DNA of 64,000 nucleotides, taken from the NCBI GenBank assembly GCA_034401135.1, contig JAWZSP010000002.1, forward strand, positions 4,526,001 to 4,590,000, written 5' to 3'. Position numbers and translations under genes: made by a program. The notes under the pieces are model-generated. The model had not been told where the DNA came from, did not search any database, and saw only the letters and a program-made list of their open reading frames with translations. Source of the stretch: Volutella citrinella. Lineage: Eukaryota > Ascomycota > Sordariomycetes > Hypocreales > Nectriaceae. Of this stretch, positions 40,357 to 51,347 are shown one piece after another (position 1 is the first letter of the stretch; the number at the start of each line of letters is the position of its first letter).

Positions 40357-42735
40357 CTATCCTAGTATAAGATCTACCTCCTCTATCTCATGCTTCTCCC
40401 AAGCCTCCTTCTCGATATACCCCGACGCCCTGCGATACGCAACGCCATCTTTCCACCGGATCCATAGCACAGAATACGTGTCCTCATATACAACCTCTGG
40501 CGTCTTTCCATATTTTTGTTCGTCGTCCTCAGTAGAAACTATCTTCGGCGTTCGTTTCCTGCAGATGGCAACCAACTCGATTCTGAAACCCGTCTCCGAG
40601 TCAGCCTCTGGGTACACCACAATATCTTTCTTCTCGTGCAAATAGATGGTACCACAGTGTTCCCCATTGTTGTCAAGCACCTTGGACTTCAGTTTTTGCT
40701 GTTCCCACGCACGATCAGTGTCGGACAACTCACTTTCTCGGATTCTTGTGGCTTCGAACCAGCCGCGCCACGTCTTGCATGAAATGTAGGATGTCTGGGG
40801 TAGATTGAAAGGCTGTGTGACTTCGGTGACGGGAGCTGTAGGAATCGGAATCCAGAAGTACTCGTCTGGAATGGATGGGTGGCGGTAGATGTATTTGCCG
40901 AACCCTTCAGGAGGAATCTTGAGCCCGAATCGACCCAGGCCATGCTCGGATTCCTTGTACGCCTCCCTTGTCCATCCTTCGGGCAGCTGAGCATCATATT
41001 CCTTGTATTTATCTCGCCAACTAAACCAGGTGCTTCGAATAGGCCGCTTTTCTTGCGCGGTTGGCGTCTCATGGGTATACCACTGTGTGATGGGTGTGGT
41101 GAGAGCTCCTCTGAACCACGATTGGAAAGCCTCTTCGTCCGTCAACTCCATTCTGAAGCATTCCCAACTCAACCACGACCAAGAAGGGAGGCTGCGCGGC
41201 AGATCGAGCAAATTGCTCTGGCCTGACGATTTCCTCTCGCTCATTTCCGTGGTCATGCCCGCATGCCACGTCAGGGCTGAGTCGAAATATGTCTCAGGAA
41301 GTCCGAATAGAAACCCCCCCTGAAATGATCGGCTAAGGATGGCCAAAAGACCACTGATGCCAGGGAGAGCGTCTTCCGGATAGGTGAACTTCCGGGCGTT
41401 GTACTCGCTGAGCAGCGCATCTAGCAACGAGAAGTCGGGTTGGCCTCGTACCAAGGACGGAAACGAGCGGTCGATGCAGGATCGGCTGTAATCAACGGCT
41501 TCATCATCGCTGGTAGGAATGTAGTCCTCATGCCATGTAGCACAGGCACAGTTCCAATGCACCTGGTTGCGAGCAAGGATCAAGCGCCGCGAGGCGAGGA
41601 AATACTCCTGGAATGTCCAACCGCGCTCAAAGTACGGCTCGCAACCCCTTTGGCTCTCGAGAACAGGTATCGCTCTGAAAATTGCCTTTTCGGTTTCAAA
41701 GATAGGAACAGTCTCCTGCTTGAACTCGCGTGGTGGTGATGTGCCCTTGATGCCAACAATGCCATCAGTCGCATCGCCATCGGAAGCGACAATGGTGATG
41801 ATTGCTGACGAGTAGATGGCACCCATCATAAGGAGCTGCTCCGTGATTTCTGCCTTGTCATCAGGCATGATACAAATGGCGTCAACCCAGAGATACCGCT
41901 CTTCTAGCTCGCGCACCAGTTGCATCGCGTGGCGGATGGTCGGTGGCAAGTTCCGGCCAATTCGGTCTGGCGACAGAGACCCAGGTTGCAAAAGAGTTTC
42001 TAGTCGGCCTTTGTTCGAGCGAAATGACGAATTTGTGCAATTTGTGCCCCATCTGTAGCTGAGGGTGACGTATTCAGATATTCCTGTGCCCTCCACCAGG
42101 CAGTTGTTGTGGGTGTCGATGAGCCACGCCGGTGACACGCGCTGGATGTTGAGAGGGTTTTTACACTTGTCTCTATGCATGAAGAGGCAATCTTTCTTCC
42201 ACTGTTTGGCCAAGCTAAGATTCATCCAACTTTGGTCAAGCATTCTTCCGTAGCCTGGAGTTTGTGGTTCATGGCTCTCTTTTGCCAGAAGCATATGCCA
42301 AGCACATCTCCTTGCTGAGTTGGACCACCCCACGGAGATGTGAAGGTGTGGCCCTATGCGCTGGCCAATGATGACGTTGGTGGGATTAACTTTCATTAGT
42401 TTGTCCTTGGCTTTCTGGCTAACTGGCTCAGCAGACTTAACCGCAGCGTCGTTCGGGTTCTCTCCACCTTCTTCGCCTTCTTCACTTTCATCACATTCTT
42501 CCTCCCTGCCATCCTCCCTGTTATTCGATCGCCAGTTTCGGACTCTTTCGGAAAAACTGCACCGGAGGAATTCTAGTAACGGACGGTGTCCTGGACACTG
42601 TGAAGCCAGCAAGTCGTCAAGCATGCCAAGATCACGTTCAAACACAGAGTCCTCCAAACCTCTCTGTAGTTGAGCGCAAGTGAAGCATAGCTCGACGAGG
42701 GATAGCTTGACAGCATTCTGGGCCAGTTCTTCCAT
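40357..42735 (-). CDS. HET-domain (heterokaryon incompatibility) protein
   Basis: A single intact exon of 792 codons from ATG 42735 (MEELAQNAVKLSLVELCF). An in-frame ATG at 42942 would add 69 residues of low-complexity, leader-like sequence. The HET domain starts YVTLSYRWGTNC and continues HAMQLVRELEERYLWVDAICI, GAIYSSAIITIVASDG and RGWTFQEYFLASRRLI, all standard. The segment before it has an acidic stretch (EECDESEEGEEGG) and the C-terminal 350 residues have no known domain. It resembles the het-6/tol class of incompatibility genes. The partner and whether it controls incompatibility cannot be told. Its sequence shows no RIP scars, unlike the HET gene at 34.9-36.8 kb. Confidence 0.9.
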   Translation of the reverse strand: MEELAQNAVKLSLVELCFTCAQLQRGLEDSVFERDLGMLDDLLASQCPGHRPLLEFLRCSFSERVRNWRSNNREDGREEECDESEEGEEGGENPNDAAVKSAEPVSQKAKDKLMKVNPTNVIIGQRIGPHLHISVGWSNSARRCAWHMLLAKESHEPQTPGYGRMLDQSWMNLSLAKQWKKDCLFMHRDKCKNPLNIQRVSPAWLIDTHNNCLVEGTGISEYVTLSYRWGTNCTNSSFRSNKGRLETLLQPGSLSPDRIGRNLPPTIRHAMQLVRELEERYLWVDAICIMPDDKAEITEQLLMMGAIYSSAIITIVASDGDATDGIVGIKGTSPPREFKQETVPIFETEKAIFRAIPVLESQRGCEPYFERGWTFQEYFLASRRLILARNQVHWNCACATWHEDYIPTSDDEAVDYSRSCIDRSFPSLVRGQPDFSLLDALLSEYNARKFTYPEDALPGISGLLAILSRSFQGGFLFGLPETYFDSALTWHAGMTTEMSERKSSGQSNLLDLPRSLPSWSWLSWECFRMELTDEEAFQSWFRGALTTPITQWYTHETPTAQEKRPIRSTWFSWRDKYKEYDAQLPEGWTREAYKESEHGLGRFGLKIPPEGFGKYIYRHPSIPDEYFWIPIPTAPVTEVTQPFNLPQTSYISCKTWRGWFEATRIRESELSDTDRAWEQQKLKSKVLDNNGEHCGTIYLHEKKDIVVYPEADSETGFRIELVAICRKRTPKIVSTEDDEQKYGKTPEVVYEDTYSVLWIRWKDGVAYRRASGYIEKEAWEKHEIEEVDLILG

Positions 42736-43450
42736 GTCTGTGGTGGTCTGTAAACGGATAAATGGCAAAAATCTACTGCTCGGGGACGAACGAGGCTGCG
42801 CTTGCCTCAGTTGGTCACTGGAATCCCTAGCTGTGGTGCGTTGGATGATCACAATGCTGCGGGGTAGGATGGGCTTATGCCTGTGCATGTGCAAGCCTGG
42901 TAAGCGGCATTTATGCAGTAAATGGAGTACATTATCTACCAAAGCGTCATCCTGCCCCGGCAGACAATTGGAGTTGCCGAGGCTGCTGTTTCTTCACTGG
43001 TAGGAACACAAAAAAGGAGGACATAAAACGCTGATTGCAGTTATGCCCCCCTTGGTTTTATGTGGCAGACAATGTGTTATTCTGTTCAATATATGACGCG
43101 CAGGCACTTGGAGTTCGATTCTACACGTTGATACTATTCAATGCCCATCTCATCCACCATCCATTTGCTCCATTATCACTATACACCCTGTCAGCGATTC
43201 AAACCCCACCGGATCTGACAATCCGCACGACCCAGCCGCTTTCTGCAGACGCAACGTCCCCATCATCCAGACGTTGTATGGAGCAATCCACGTATAGCTT
43301 GAACAATCGCTTGCCCAACCTCATTACTGACAAACGGCTGCAGTGAACTTTCAACGGCCTCAGATCAGGCTGCCAAGCCACTACCTCTGCCACTACTAGG
43401 TCCCCTGGTCGCCAAATGAGTGTGACCATCAATACTCACCGTCTTTTTGT
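42736..43450. other. Intergenic, no gene seen
   Basis: Promoter side of the HET gene and 3' side of the dynamin-like gene. Short frames here lack any recognisable feature. Confidence 0.4.
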
Positions 43451-45759
43451 CTAGTTCTTCAGGATTTTCAACGCGCCCGACAACTCACTAATCTTCTTCG
43501 TAACCTTCCCCCGGCGCCTCTTTGCAGACTTGGTCTCGCCGACTATACGCTCAAGCTGCTCGGGCTCCAGCCTGATGACCCAGTCCGGCGTAAACACGTT
43601 CAAGGGGCTCGACGGACCCCGCAGGAGAGAGTGATCAACGGCAAGCTGGAACACGTTGTCAATGAACCGGTCGAGTGCCAGGTTGTAGTACGCCAGGAGT
43701 ATGTCGTGGATCTCCTCCTGGAGTTGCTCAACGTTACTCTTGTGCTGCGCGGCCATGACAATATCGTCCAAGTTGACCATGTACTGAAGCTCACCGTACT
43801 GCTTGCCGTCCTTTCTCGCTTTGGGGTGCAGAAGCTCCGTAATTCTTTGGCCTCTGCTTTCAGACAGGGCCACGTTGAATCGTTGATTGAGGGTGTAGGG
43901 CCGCTTGTTTCGCTCGACCTCCACCAACAAGGTCGCTTGCTCCATGGCTAACTTGTAGCGGTCGAGCAGACTGTCGAGAATAGCGGTCCATAGCTCAGTA
44001 CGGGCCTGTTCTTCCGGGCACACGGAGCGCAGCGCCTCAGAGATGAAGCGATGGAGTGTGACGATGATTCGGCTCATGTACATGCGAGTCATGTCACCCC
44101 ACTTGCGTGATTGCTCTACAAAGGCCATTGAAACCAGAGCTGGGCTGAAGGTTCCTAGATCTAACCCTCTGGACTTCAAGTAGACCCCGTCAATCCAAGC
44201 AGCCACGTGGCCAGACGGCTGTGGTGTTTCGCCATGGGTGACAATGATGTTGGATAGCTCAGCCAATTCCCCAGGATCGACATTGTCCACTCGCGCCTGT
44301 TGGAGCAGGTCGCGTAGCATGTCAACTATCGGGATGGAAATGGGCCTCTCGGGGTCGCCAGAATCTTCAGCTTCAGGTTCAGAAGCCTCTTCTCTGGCTT
44401 GTTCGACAGGTCCCAGATTCGAAAAGGACCGTGAATGTCCCCTATCTTGAACGTCGGCACTGAAAACATCGGTAATGTTCACAATGTGCGTGATAAGGCG
44501 AAGAACATCGTTGTCAAAAGTAGGATCGGTGTTGTAATTAGCAGCCAGTGCTGCTCTGACACGGTCTTGAAACATGCCTGCAATTTGGCTCAGAAACGCC
44601 CGTTGCTCCCGTTCGTCATCCCGCGGTGGGCCAAGGCTGGCTAGCTCTTGCTGACATGCCCGTATCTGATTGTTGACATCTTGGACCAGCTTGGGGAACT
44701 CTCTCCGGGTGATCTCTATCAACAAGCCTCTGAGCTGTTCCTTGAGTGCTGGGATGCCCACTCGTTCCTGGGGTAGGTCACGCCATGGTTTCTGCTTGAA
44801 CAGGTTGTCGAGATCTTGCTGCTCCGTGTGCATATCATTCGGCCCGTGGTTGCGAACAAGATAGTACCCAAGATTGAGGGGCCGTCTCTTGCCGTCCACA
44901 AGGTCGCAAACGGTTGCCTGCGCACTGGCTTCTCTCACTAAGTCGGGCTTGGTGAGAACCCCGAGAGTTCGGAGTCCTCTAGTATCGTATTCCTCGGCCA
45001 GCTCCAGGATCTCTTGCGTAGCAACGTCGACATTGCTTGGCAAGACGGCTAGAATAATTGTTCTGTCATCCTTGATGTAGTTCTCGACCAATTGCTTCAC
45101 AATAACCATGTCCTCTTTGGTGGTCCCTTGGGTTGTAGTGCGAAAAATGCCAGGCACATCAATAATAGTAAGATGATCCTCGTTGGGTCCCAGTACCTGT
45201 ATCTTGAGAACATCTTCGCTGAAAGCCTTGCCGTGGCCGCTCGAAACATCAGTTCGCAAACCCATCCTTTCGTTGGCCTAGTTCTTCATTAGCTGCAGAA
45301 CATGATTTGGAGCACAGGCTGTACTGACCTCCTTCAAGATGGTTGCAAACTGCTCGCGAAGTGTCGTCCCCGAATCGAGCTTTTTGTGGAAAGAGTTCAG
45401 GTGCTTCTTCCACTCGTCGGTTGCAAGAGGGCCAGGAGTAATTTGTATCTCCACGCCTTCCTTCTTGTCGCGTCGAGATGTAATTTGCGTTGCATGGCGA
45501 GTGCAGAGGGTTTGGTCTTTCGGGAAGGGAATTCCAGTTAGGCTCTCCAGCAGAGATGACTTCCCGGAGCTTTGATCTCCAACCACAACGAGCTGTCGAA
45601 CTGGTCAGATTGTACTGCTAAGATTAGGTCCTGGAAAAGTACCTGAGGGAGGGGCACATGTTGGCCAATGTTCAGATCGCGAAGGAGGTCGACTTTTTCA
45701 AGCAACTTGGGGTCTGACAACGCAATTTTGTCCTGGACTTCGGCCATTTTGACGCGCAT
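43451..45759 (-). CDS. Dynamin-like (Mx-type) GTPase
   Basis: Three exons on the minus strand (45759-45643, 45592-45329, 45277-43451) with 50- and 51-bp introns give 735 residues. The joins restore PLPQ|LVVVGDQSSGKSS and ILKE|ANERMGLRTD, both canonical. G1 is GDQSSGKSS at residues 44-52, G3 is DVPG in TIIDVPGIFRTTTQG, and G4 is TKPD in LGVLTKPDLV. A middle domain and a C-terminal GED-like segment (EEIHDILLAYYNLALDRFIDN) follow, and the protein ends with a Lys/Arg-rich tail. There is no PH or Pro-rich domain, so it is of the Mx/Vps1-like short type common in multiple copies in ascomycetes. Likely role: membrane remodelling or an unknown stress or defence function. A second in-frame ATG at 45747 could also be used. 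Confidence 0.9.
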
Positions 45760-46620
45760 ACAGTCTGGTTGGGGTGTTTGATATTGACGAAGAGGGTGAA
45801 AGTGTTGAAGAAACAGCTCTTAGTAAGGGCTCTTGGGAGGCTTGGCTATTGGCAGGTGAGGGAAGCGATGAGGATGAAGGTTCTGTCATTGTGGCCAACG
45901 TGCCTCCATTTGTACCTGAGTGTTTGAAGTGTGATCATGTCCAAAACATTCTAATCGCCTGTCGAGCCCGGTGGTATCATGAACTGCCGGTGCATTCTAA
46001 GAATACCGTTGCTTTGCTGTGAGTAGTCTTAGCACCATTGTGACGGCGCACGGATGACGAGGCAAGACATGAAGTGTGCGCATGACTGGCCACTCTCGCC
46101 AGCGATTGGCCGCGTTTGAGGCTCGCATGTGCACTTTGGTCCAATTGGTCAGTTTTGAGGTTTTGTCTGAGATTTTTCCGCCCGAGAGCCCGAGACCGGT
46201 TGCAGTGGAAAGCAAAATGCCGTCGATCAGTATCACCAGTGTGATTGGCTTACATACTTCATCTCTGTTGGTCAATTTTGAGGCACAGAGCGCCACGCCG
46301 GGGGATTTGACTCACAGAATTACCTTGAATGGCAGCCTGCCTGATTACGCAGAATGGGAAGTGTGTCAATTACATTGTCGAGCTGATGAATAAGAAGAAG
46401 TGCGCGTCGTTGGGAAGCGGTGATCCTTCCAACAACAATCACAGCCGTCATTCCGTTCAACACAACCCCCAACGGTCCTGGGCACAGCTTCCATAGCTGA
46501 AGCGGCCCAGGGCTGGAGACTTCTTACCTTTCTCCTTTGAACACCACAAGTCGGGCCTCTCACGCCCCTAGCGAGAGGCCCGCACTACCCGATACCTGTC
46601 AAGCAACGAGCAGTCTGTTA
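45760..46620. other. Intergenic, no gene seen
   Basis: Upstream side of the dynamin-like gene and of the C2H2 gene. An 82-codon plus-strand frame at 45774 overlaps the promoter region and has no supporting features. Confidence 0.4.
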
Positions 46621-46721
46621 GCGAAGAACTTAGCCAACAGCCTTCCACTCATCGTCCAGACAGCCTAGATCCATCGACCCACTCGTCACAGTGCTTCGGA
46701 TATTTTCGGCCATGCAGCTGT

Positions 46722-47294
46722 GTGACGGACGAAACGCACGAGTTCCTCTGTTCGTTCGAAAGTCACTCAGCACTCACCACATACCCGACTGCATTCCAGA
46801 ACGAGAGCGTCGGCGCTGTCTGTTCAGATATTGGAGATTTTCTTCCTTCTCAGCTTGACTATCCCTTAATCCCTGGTAAATCCAGTGACTACGATGTCCC
46901 TTATTCTCCTCTCCCGGATTCAGCCCACCCGTGGGCCGAAACATCCTCTCAACACAATCCACCTGCCATCCACACAACACCGGGGCCTCATGATGGCCCA
47001 ACGCCAGAGTCCCCGGACAATACAACACCAAGTTGTCAGAACGAAATATCATCGGGCCTTCGTAAAACCTCGCCTTCTCGCTGTGCTATTTGCAACAAGA
47101 GTTTCGCCAATAAGAGTGTGCTGAACCGCCATGTTCAAAGCAGACACGACCGTGGGAAACACTATTGGACTTGCACCGTCAAGGGTTGCAGGAGATATGA
47201 GGTACCGAACTTTCGAAAAGACAACATGAGGCGACACTACACGAAGCAACACCCGACATTGGATCTACGCCAGCTTGGTCTGAACGGTGCATGA
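46722..47294 (+). CDS. C2H2 zinc-finger protein
   Basis: The frame ends at TGA 47294 and contains two zinc-finger units: CAICNKSFANKSVLNRHVQ with a following His, and CTVKGCRRY...RKDNMRRHYTKQH, the second with longer spacing as is common in fungal regulators. The N-terminal 110 residues are Ser/Pro/Thr-rich with no domain. There is no in-frame ATG at the 5' side: the frame is open well upstream of 46722 and the codon there is GTG. A first exon upstream, joined by an intron, is therefore likely, and the true start is unresolved. A nuclear transcription factor role is inferred from the fingers. Confidence 0.65.
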   Translation: MTDETHEFLCSFESHSALTTYPTAFQNESVGAVCSDIGDFLPSQLDYPLIPGKSSDYDVPYSPLPDSAHPWAETSSQHNPPAIHTTPGPHDGPTPESPDNTTPSCQNEISSGLRKTSPSRCAICNKSFANKSVLNRHVQSRHDRGKHYWTCTVKGCRRYEVPNFRKDNMRRHYTKQHPTLDLRQLGLNGA

Positions 47295-48091
47295 AACTTG
47301 GCTCTTTTGACTGGAGGAATGTTGTTGAAGGCGTCCCGGGGATCGAGGGTCTTTGCAATGTCCTCTCACGATGATGGAGCAGGGATCGCCACTATAGCCA
47401 GCTAATGCTAGTCCAATACAATCTGTTTGTAAATTGGATTGATGACGTGGAGCGATTGTAGTCTGTTCATGACTTTGTTCGGTCAGAGCTGCATGACAAC
47501 TCATAATTTGAGCGAGAATTGCCAATGGTGAAGACTTAACTGGAAATGTCAGTGATTTAGTGACTGAATATCTAATTTAGGCGTCCAGCCAATATAGATT
47601 GTCGAGAATCACGACGGGTTCACCCTTGTTGCCCACGAAAACCATACGCTTGCCCATTCATTGTACGACAGCCCTATTATTCGAAGAAACGTACACGCGA
47701 TCCCATTGGCTTGGCCAGTGATTGGATTTCTTACCCAACGTAGATAGTTCCAGTCGTGTACCCACGGTCAACTTACTTTATTGAAGCTGGCATATTTTTT
47801 TTAACACGCAGATGGATCAAGCAACACAGGCTGAGGTGTTTGCACTTAAGGTGTCACTCGCTGTGAACACGCACCGCTGTGCCGTGATCAACACGAGCAA
47901 CTGAACGTGATTAACGAACACTCATAGATTCTACGTCTACAAGTATTTCACCCTAGGCACTATATAAAACGTAGATCAACACGAGAAGTTGTGGTCAAAA
48001 GTCCGATCCTCCCTATCAGTTCACGAACCCTTGATCAAAGGTCCTACTTCGACAACTCCCGCCAGCGAACACATTGCAAATAGTCGCCATC
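47295..48091. other. Intergenic, no gene seen
   Basis: No supported gene. The region should hold the promoter of the gene at 48092; TATATAAAA-like sequence occurs at about 47,961. Confidence 0.4.
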
Positions 48092-48910
48092 ATGGAGAGT
48101 GATACCCCAGCTGATCTAACATACAGCGTGGATAAGATTTTCTCCGACGGAAACCTGGAAATCAAGCGATGGGCAAAATTTATCAGCTCCCCTGTCGTTG
48201 AAGCCTCGGTGCAGTACATACACGAAAATGCCGGAATGCCCCAGGTGGCCCTCAGATTCAAAGTCCGCGACCAACTGCAGATCAACCTTCCATGTGGTTA
48301 CATTCTCGACGAATGTCTGCTTTACATGAAGGTCCCAGACACCGGGTATGAGGGGCAGTTGGTGATCCAGCTGATTGCTAGCACATCCGCGCAGAATTCC
48401 CGCCCAGCATTTAATTTGCACTTCAATCAGGGGGCTCAATTCAAGGAGAAGGGGATATGGCATTGGATTGAGATCATCAGCGGCAAAACCGATTTGGTCC
48501 CAGCTAGCGACAACACCGACTTGACGCAATTCGCGTTTTCAAGTACCGTCACTGGGGAAGGCTCGCGTGATGGCCTGTAAGTTTTGTTGGCAGCTCCCAG
48601 AGCGCCAGGCAATTGAAGCCATGGCCAGATTAATATTAATGGAAACCCTAGGTATCAATGGATGGTCCGGCTGAACGTGGTCGGAAAATGCGAGTGGATT
48701 GCGAAGAATGATATCTGGATTATGCGCGAATCTCAGTCGCCAGTGAAAATCGTTTTCTTCAACGATTTCATCACCCCCCCCTTCAACTATTCGGATACTC
48801 ACCCTTCCGGCTGGGTGGCTAAGCCCGCGCCGATCATCCGAGGTGTCTTTATGGACACTAGGTTTCAACGGCGCGAGAAGTACAATGAACGCGAGCATCC
48901 TCACAGTTGA
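48092..48910 (+). CDS. Hypothetical protein of 247 residues
   Basis: Exons 48092-48576 and 48652-48910, with a 75-bp intron (GTAAGT...CCCTAG), give a clean join, GEGSRDGL|YQWMVRLN. It has no signal peptide or membrane segment. Visible features are an acidic start and alternating hydrophobic and polar stretches suggesting a beta-rich domain (VQYIHENAGMPQVALRFKV, LQINLPCGYILDECLLYMKV). I do not recognise the family. Codon use and splice signals look like those of neighbouring real genes. Confidence 0.65.
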
Positions 48911-49488
48911 GGAAGCAATCCGGACCGTACTCGACGGCGGTACGAGGTTGTGGTTGCGGTTGTGGACGTTGATGGCCTGCCTATTGCGGATGACGAATGC
49001 AAAATCTGAGCATGAGTGATGAACAATAGACGTTGTGGGTATTAGAGAATATCATACTGTTCATTTCCAGAATCAGGATAGCTGCAGAAGGGTGCGAGAC
49101 GTTAACCACGCTAGGCAGTCGAAACAATTAATGTTGGATGAATCCAACCACCGAGGTGACAGGCCAGGACACACTCGTCGTTTCAAGGCCCGTTACAGTG
49201 GCTCCAGCGCTACAGTCCGGACTTGGCGCTATTTTTAGTCCGCGGCCGTTATTCCACCCATCGACCAGCAACGTGCGCTCCTAGACCCTCCCCCATGTGG
49301 TTAGGGTTACTCCCCATTCGTTTGATCCTTGATGCATGCCATGTCGAGTGGGCCTAGAACGGTCAGATCAGGCCACTTTCCAAAAAGTCTGCGGCACATT
49401 TCTTCTTCCCTTACCTCCGCAAAAAGCCAGGCCTGTTTGACTAAATTTGATCACGTAGCTTTGGAAACCAGCCCTGTAACCCGTCACG
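48911..49488. other. Intergenic and promoter of the Ola1 gene
   Basis: No gene seen. Shortly before the ATG at 49489 there is a CT-rich stretch, as in fungal leaders of highly expressed genes. Confidence 0.4.
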
Positions 49489-51127
49489 ATGCCTCCCAAG
49501 AAGGTCGAAGCCGTCGCGGACAATGTCGTTGCCTTTGGACGGGTTCGCAAGAACCTCAAGATGGGGTGCGTCGGTCTGCCCAACGTGGGCAAGTCAAGCC
49601 TGTTCAATCTTTTGACGGAGCAGAGCGCCGCCGCTGAGAACTATCCCTTCTGCACGATTGAGCCCAATGAGGCGCGATGTGCTGTGCCTGACAGTCGATA
49701 CGTGGGTTGAGAGCATCATGGTTGGTTGACAGGACCCAGGTTGACAATTCATGCAGGACTTTCTCTGTGACCTTTGGAAGCCGCCGTCCATGTACCCGGC
49801 CTATCTCCAGGTCACCGACATTGCCGGTTTGATCAGGGGTGCTTCCCAAGGCGAGGGTCTTGGAAACGCTTTCCTGTCTCACATCCAAGCCGTCGACGGT
49901 ATTTTCCACATTGTCAGGTGAGACACCCGGCGCCACCGCAAGCCGACCGCTCCGTGCTAACCCAAAATGACGATAGAGCATTCGATAACCATGAAGTGCT
50001 GCACGTCGACGACTCGATTGATCCCGTCCGGGACTTGAGTCAGTTCACCAGTGCCCTGCAAGATGGCTAGACTAATGCATGCCTCTTGTAGACACCATCC
50101 AAAGCGAGCTTTGCAAGAAGGATCTCGGTTCGTTTCTTCCCCTGCAAGATTGGACTCATCTAACTGTCGCCTAGACATTCTGGACAAGACTATTGTTGCT
50201 GAAGAGTTGATCGTGAAAAAGGCGGGCGGCAAGTACAAGATGCTCCCTCTCTTCACCGAGACTACAACCAAGATCCGAGCCGTGAGTCCAGCCACCTATC
50301 CCTAGAGTTCTGCCGCATGCTTACACAAACTCAAGATGCTTGAGAAGGATCAGCCAGTGCGAGATGGAACCTGGACGCCGGCCGAGATTCAGCTCATCAA
50401 CGAAAAGATCCAGCTTATCACGACCAAGCCAATCATCTACCTGGTCAACCTGACAATGAAGGACTACCTCCGCCAGAAGAGCAAATACCTGCCGCTGATC
50501 GCCAAGTGGGTCACCGAGCACGGCGGTGTTCCCCGAGACATCATCCCTTTCTCGGTCGAGTTTGAGGAGAAGCTCTACAGTTTCAAGGAGGACCCTGATG
50601 CGCAGGCCAAGTTCCTCGAGGAGAGCAAGGTGAAGTCGAAGCTGGACAAGATCATCACTGAGGGATTCACAAAGCTTGGCCTCCAGTACTATTTTACTGG
50701 TTTGTCTTGAATCCACCCCACAAAGAATGTCACCACTGACTTGGCACATAGCTGGAGAAAAGGAGATCCGATGCTGGACCATTCCCCGTGGCTGCCTGGC
50801 CCCGCAAGCTGCTGGAGCCATCCACAGCGACTTTGAGAGGGGATTCATCAAGGCCGAGGTTGTTGCATACCAAGATTTCCACGATCTGTGCGAGGGCAAG
50901 AAGTCCATGGGCCCGATCAAAGCTGCTGGAAAATACCGCCAGGAAGGAAAGACTTATGTGCGTACTCGGATCTTCGTGGAGGAGTAGCAGCTAACATGTT
51001 CTTAGGTCGTTCAAGACGGAGACATCATCCACTTCCAGTTCAGTAAGTTCAACCGTCGCCGGCTACGATATAGCCCTAAAAAGTAGGAAGCTAACAGCCA
51101 TTTGTAGATGTTGGAAACAAGAAGTAG
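49489..51127 (+). CDS. Obg-like ATPase 1 (YchF/Ola1 family)
   Basis: Nine exons (49489-49701, 49757-49917, 49977-50038, 50092-50127, 50175-50281, 50336-50699, 50752-50957, 51006-51042, 51108-51127) with short GT-AG introns give 401 residues, the normal length for the family. P-loop GLPNVGKSS lies at residues 29-37, switch region [20 protein letters not shown] follows, and the G4-equivalent region reads LVNLTMKD, matching the altered specificity motif that makes these proteins prefer ATP. The C-terminal TGS-like domain has [21 protein letters not shown]. Known role: a conserved ribosome-associated ATPase involved in translation and stress responses, in the cytosol. The gene looks like intact housekeeping, unlike the scarred region to the left. 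Confidence 0.93.
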
Positions 51128-51347
51128 ATGCACAATGATGATAAAAGCGCAATGAACCATAGAGCTGTGCCTTCAACTCCACGCCAAAAGTAATGCGGGT
51201 TTCGTTTTTTTCTTGGATAAATAGAAATCATCAAGCACCATTGCCCTCTATACCGATTCCGTCTATATGCATTTTTACCCCCAGTTTGCCAATCTATTCC
51301 ATCCCAATTCATGCCATCGTGAATTTTTACGCCCTCTAATAAACCAT

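Noticed and set aside
45774..46022. 82-codon acidic frame divergent from the dynamin gene
   Set aside because: It starts within a few bases of the opposite gene's start codon and has no conserved features; probably promoter DNA.
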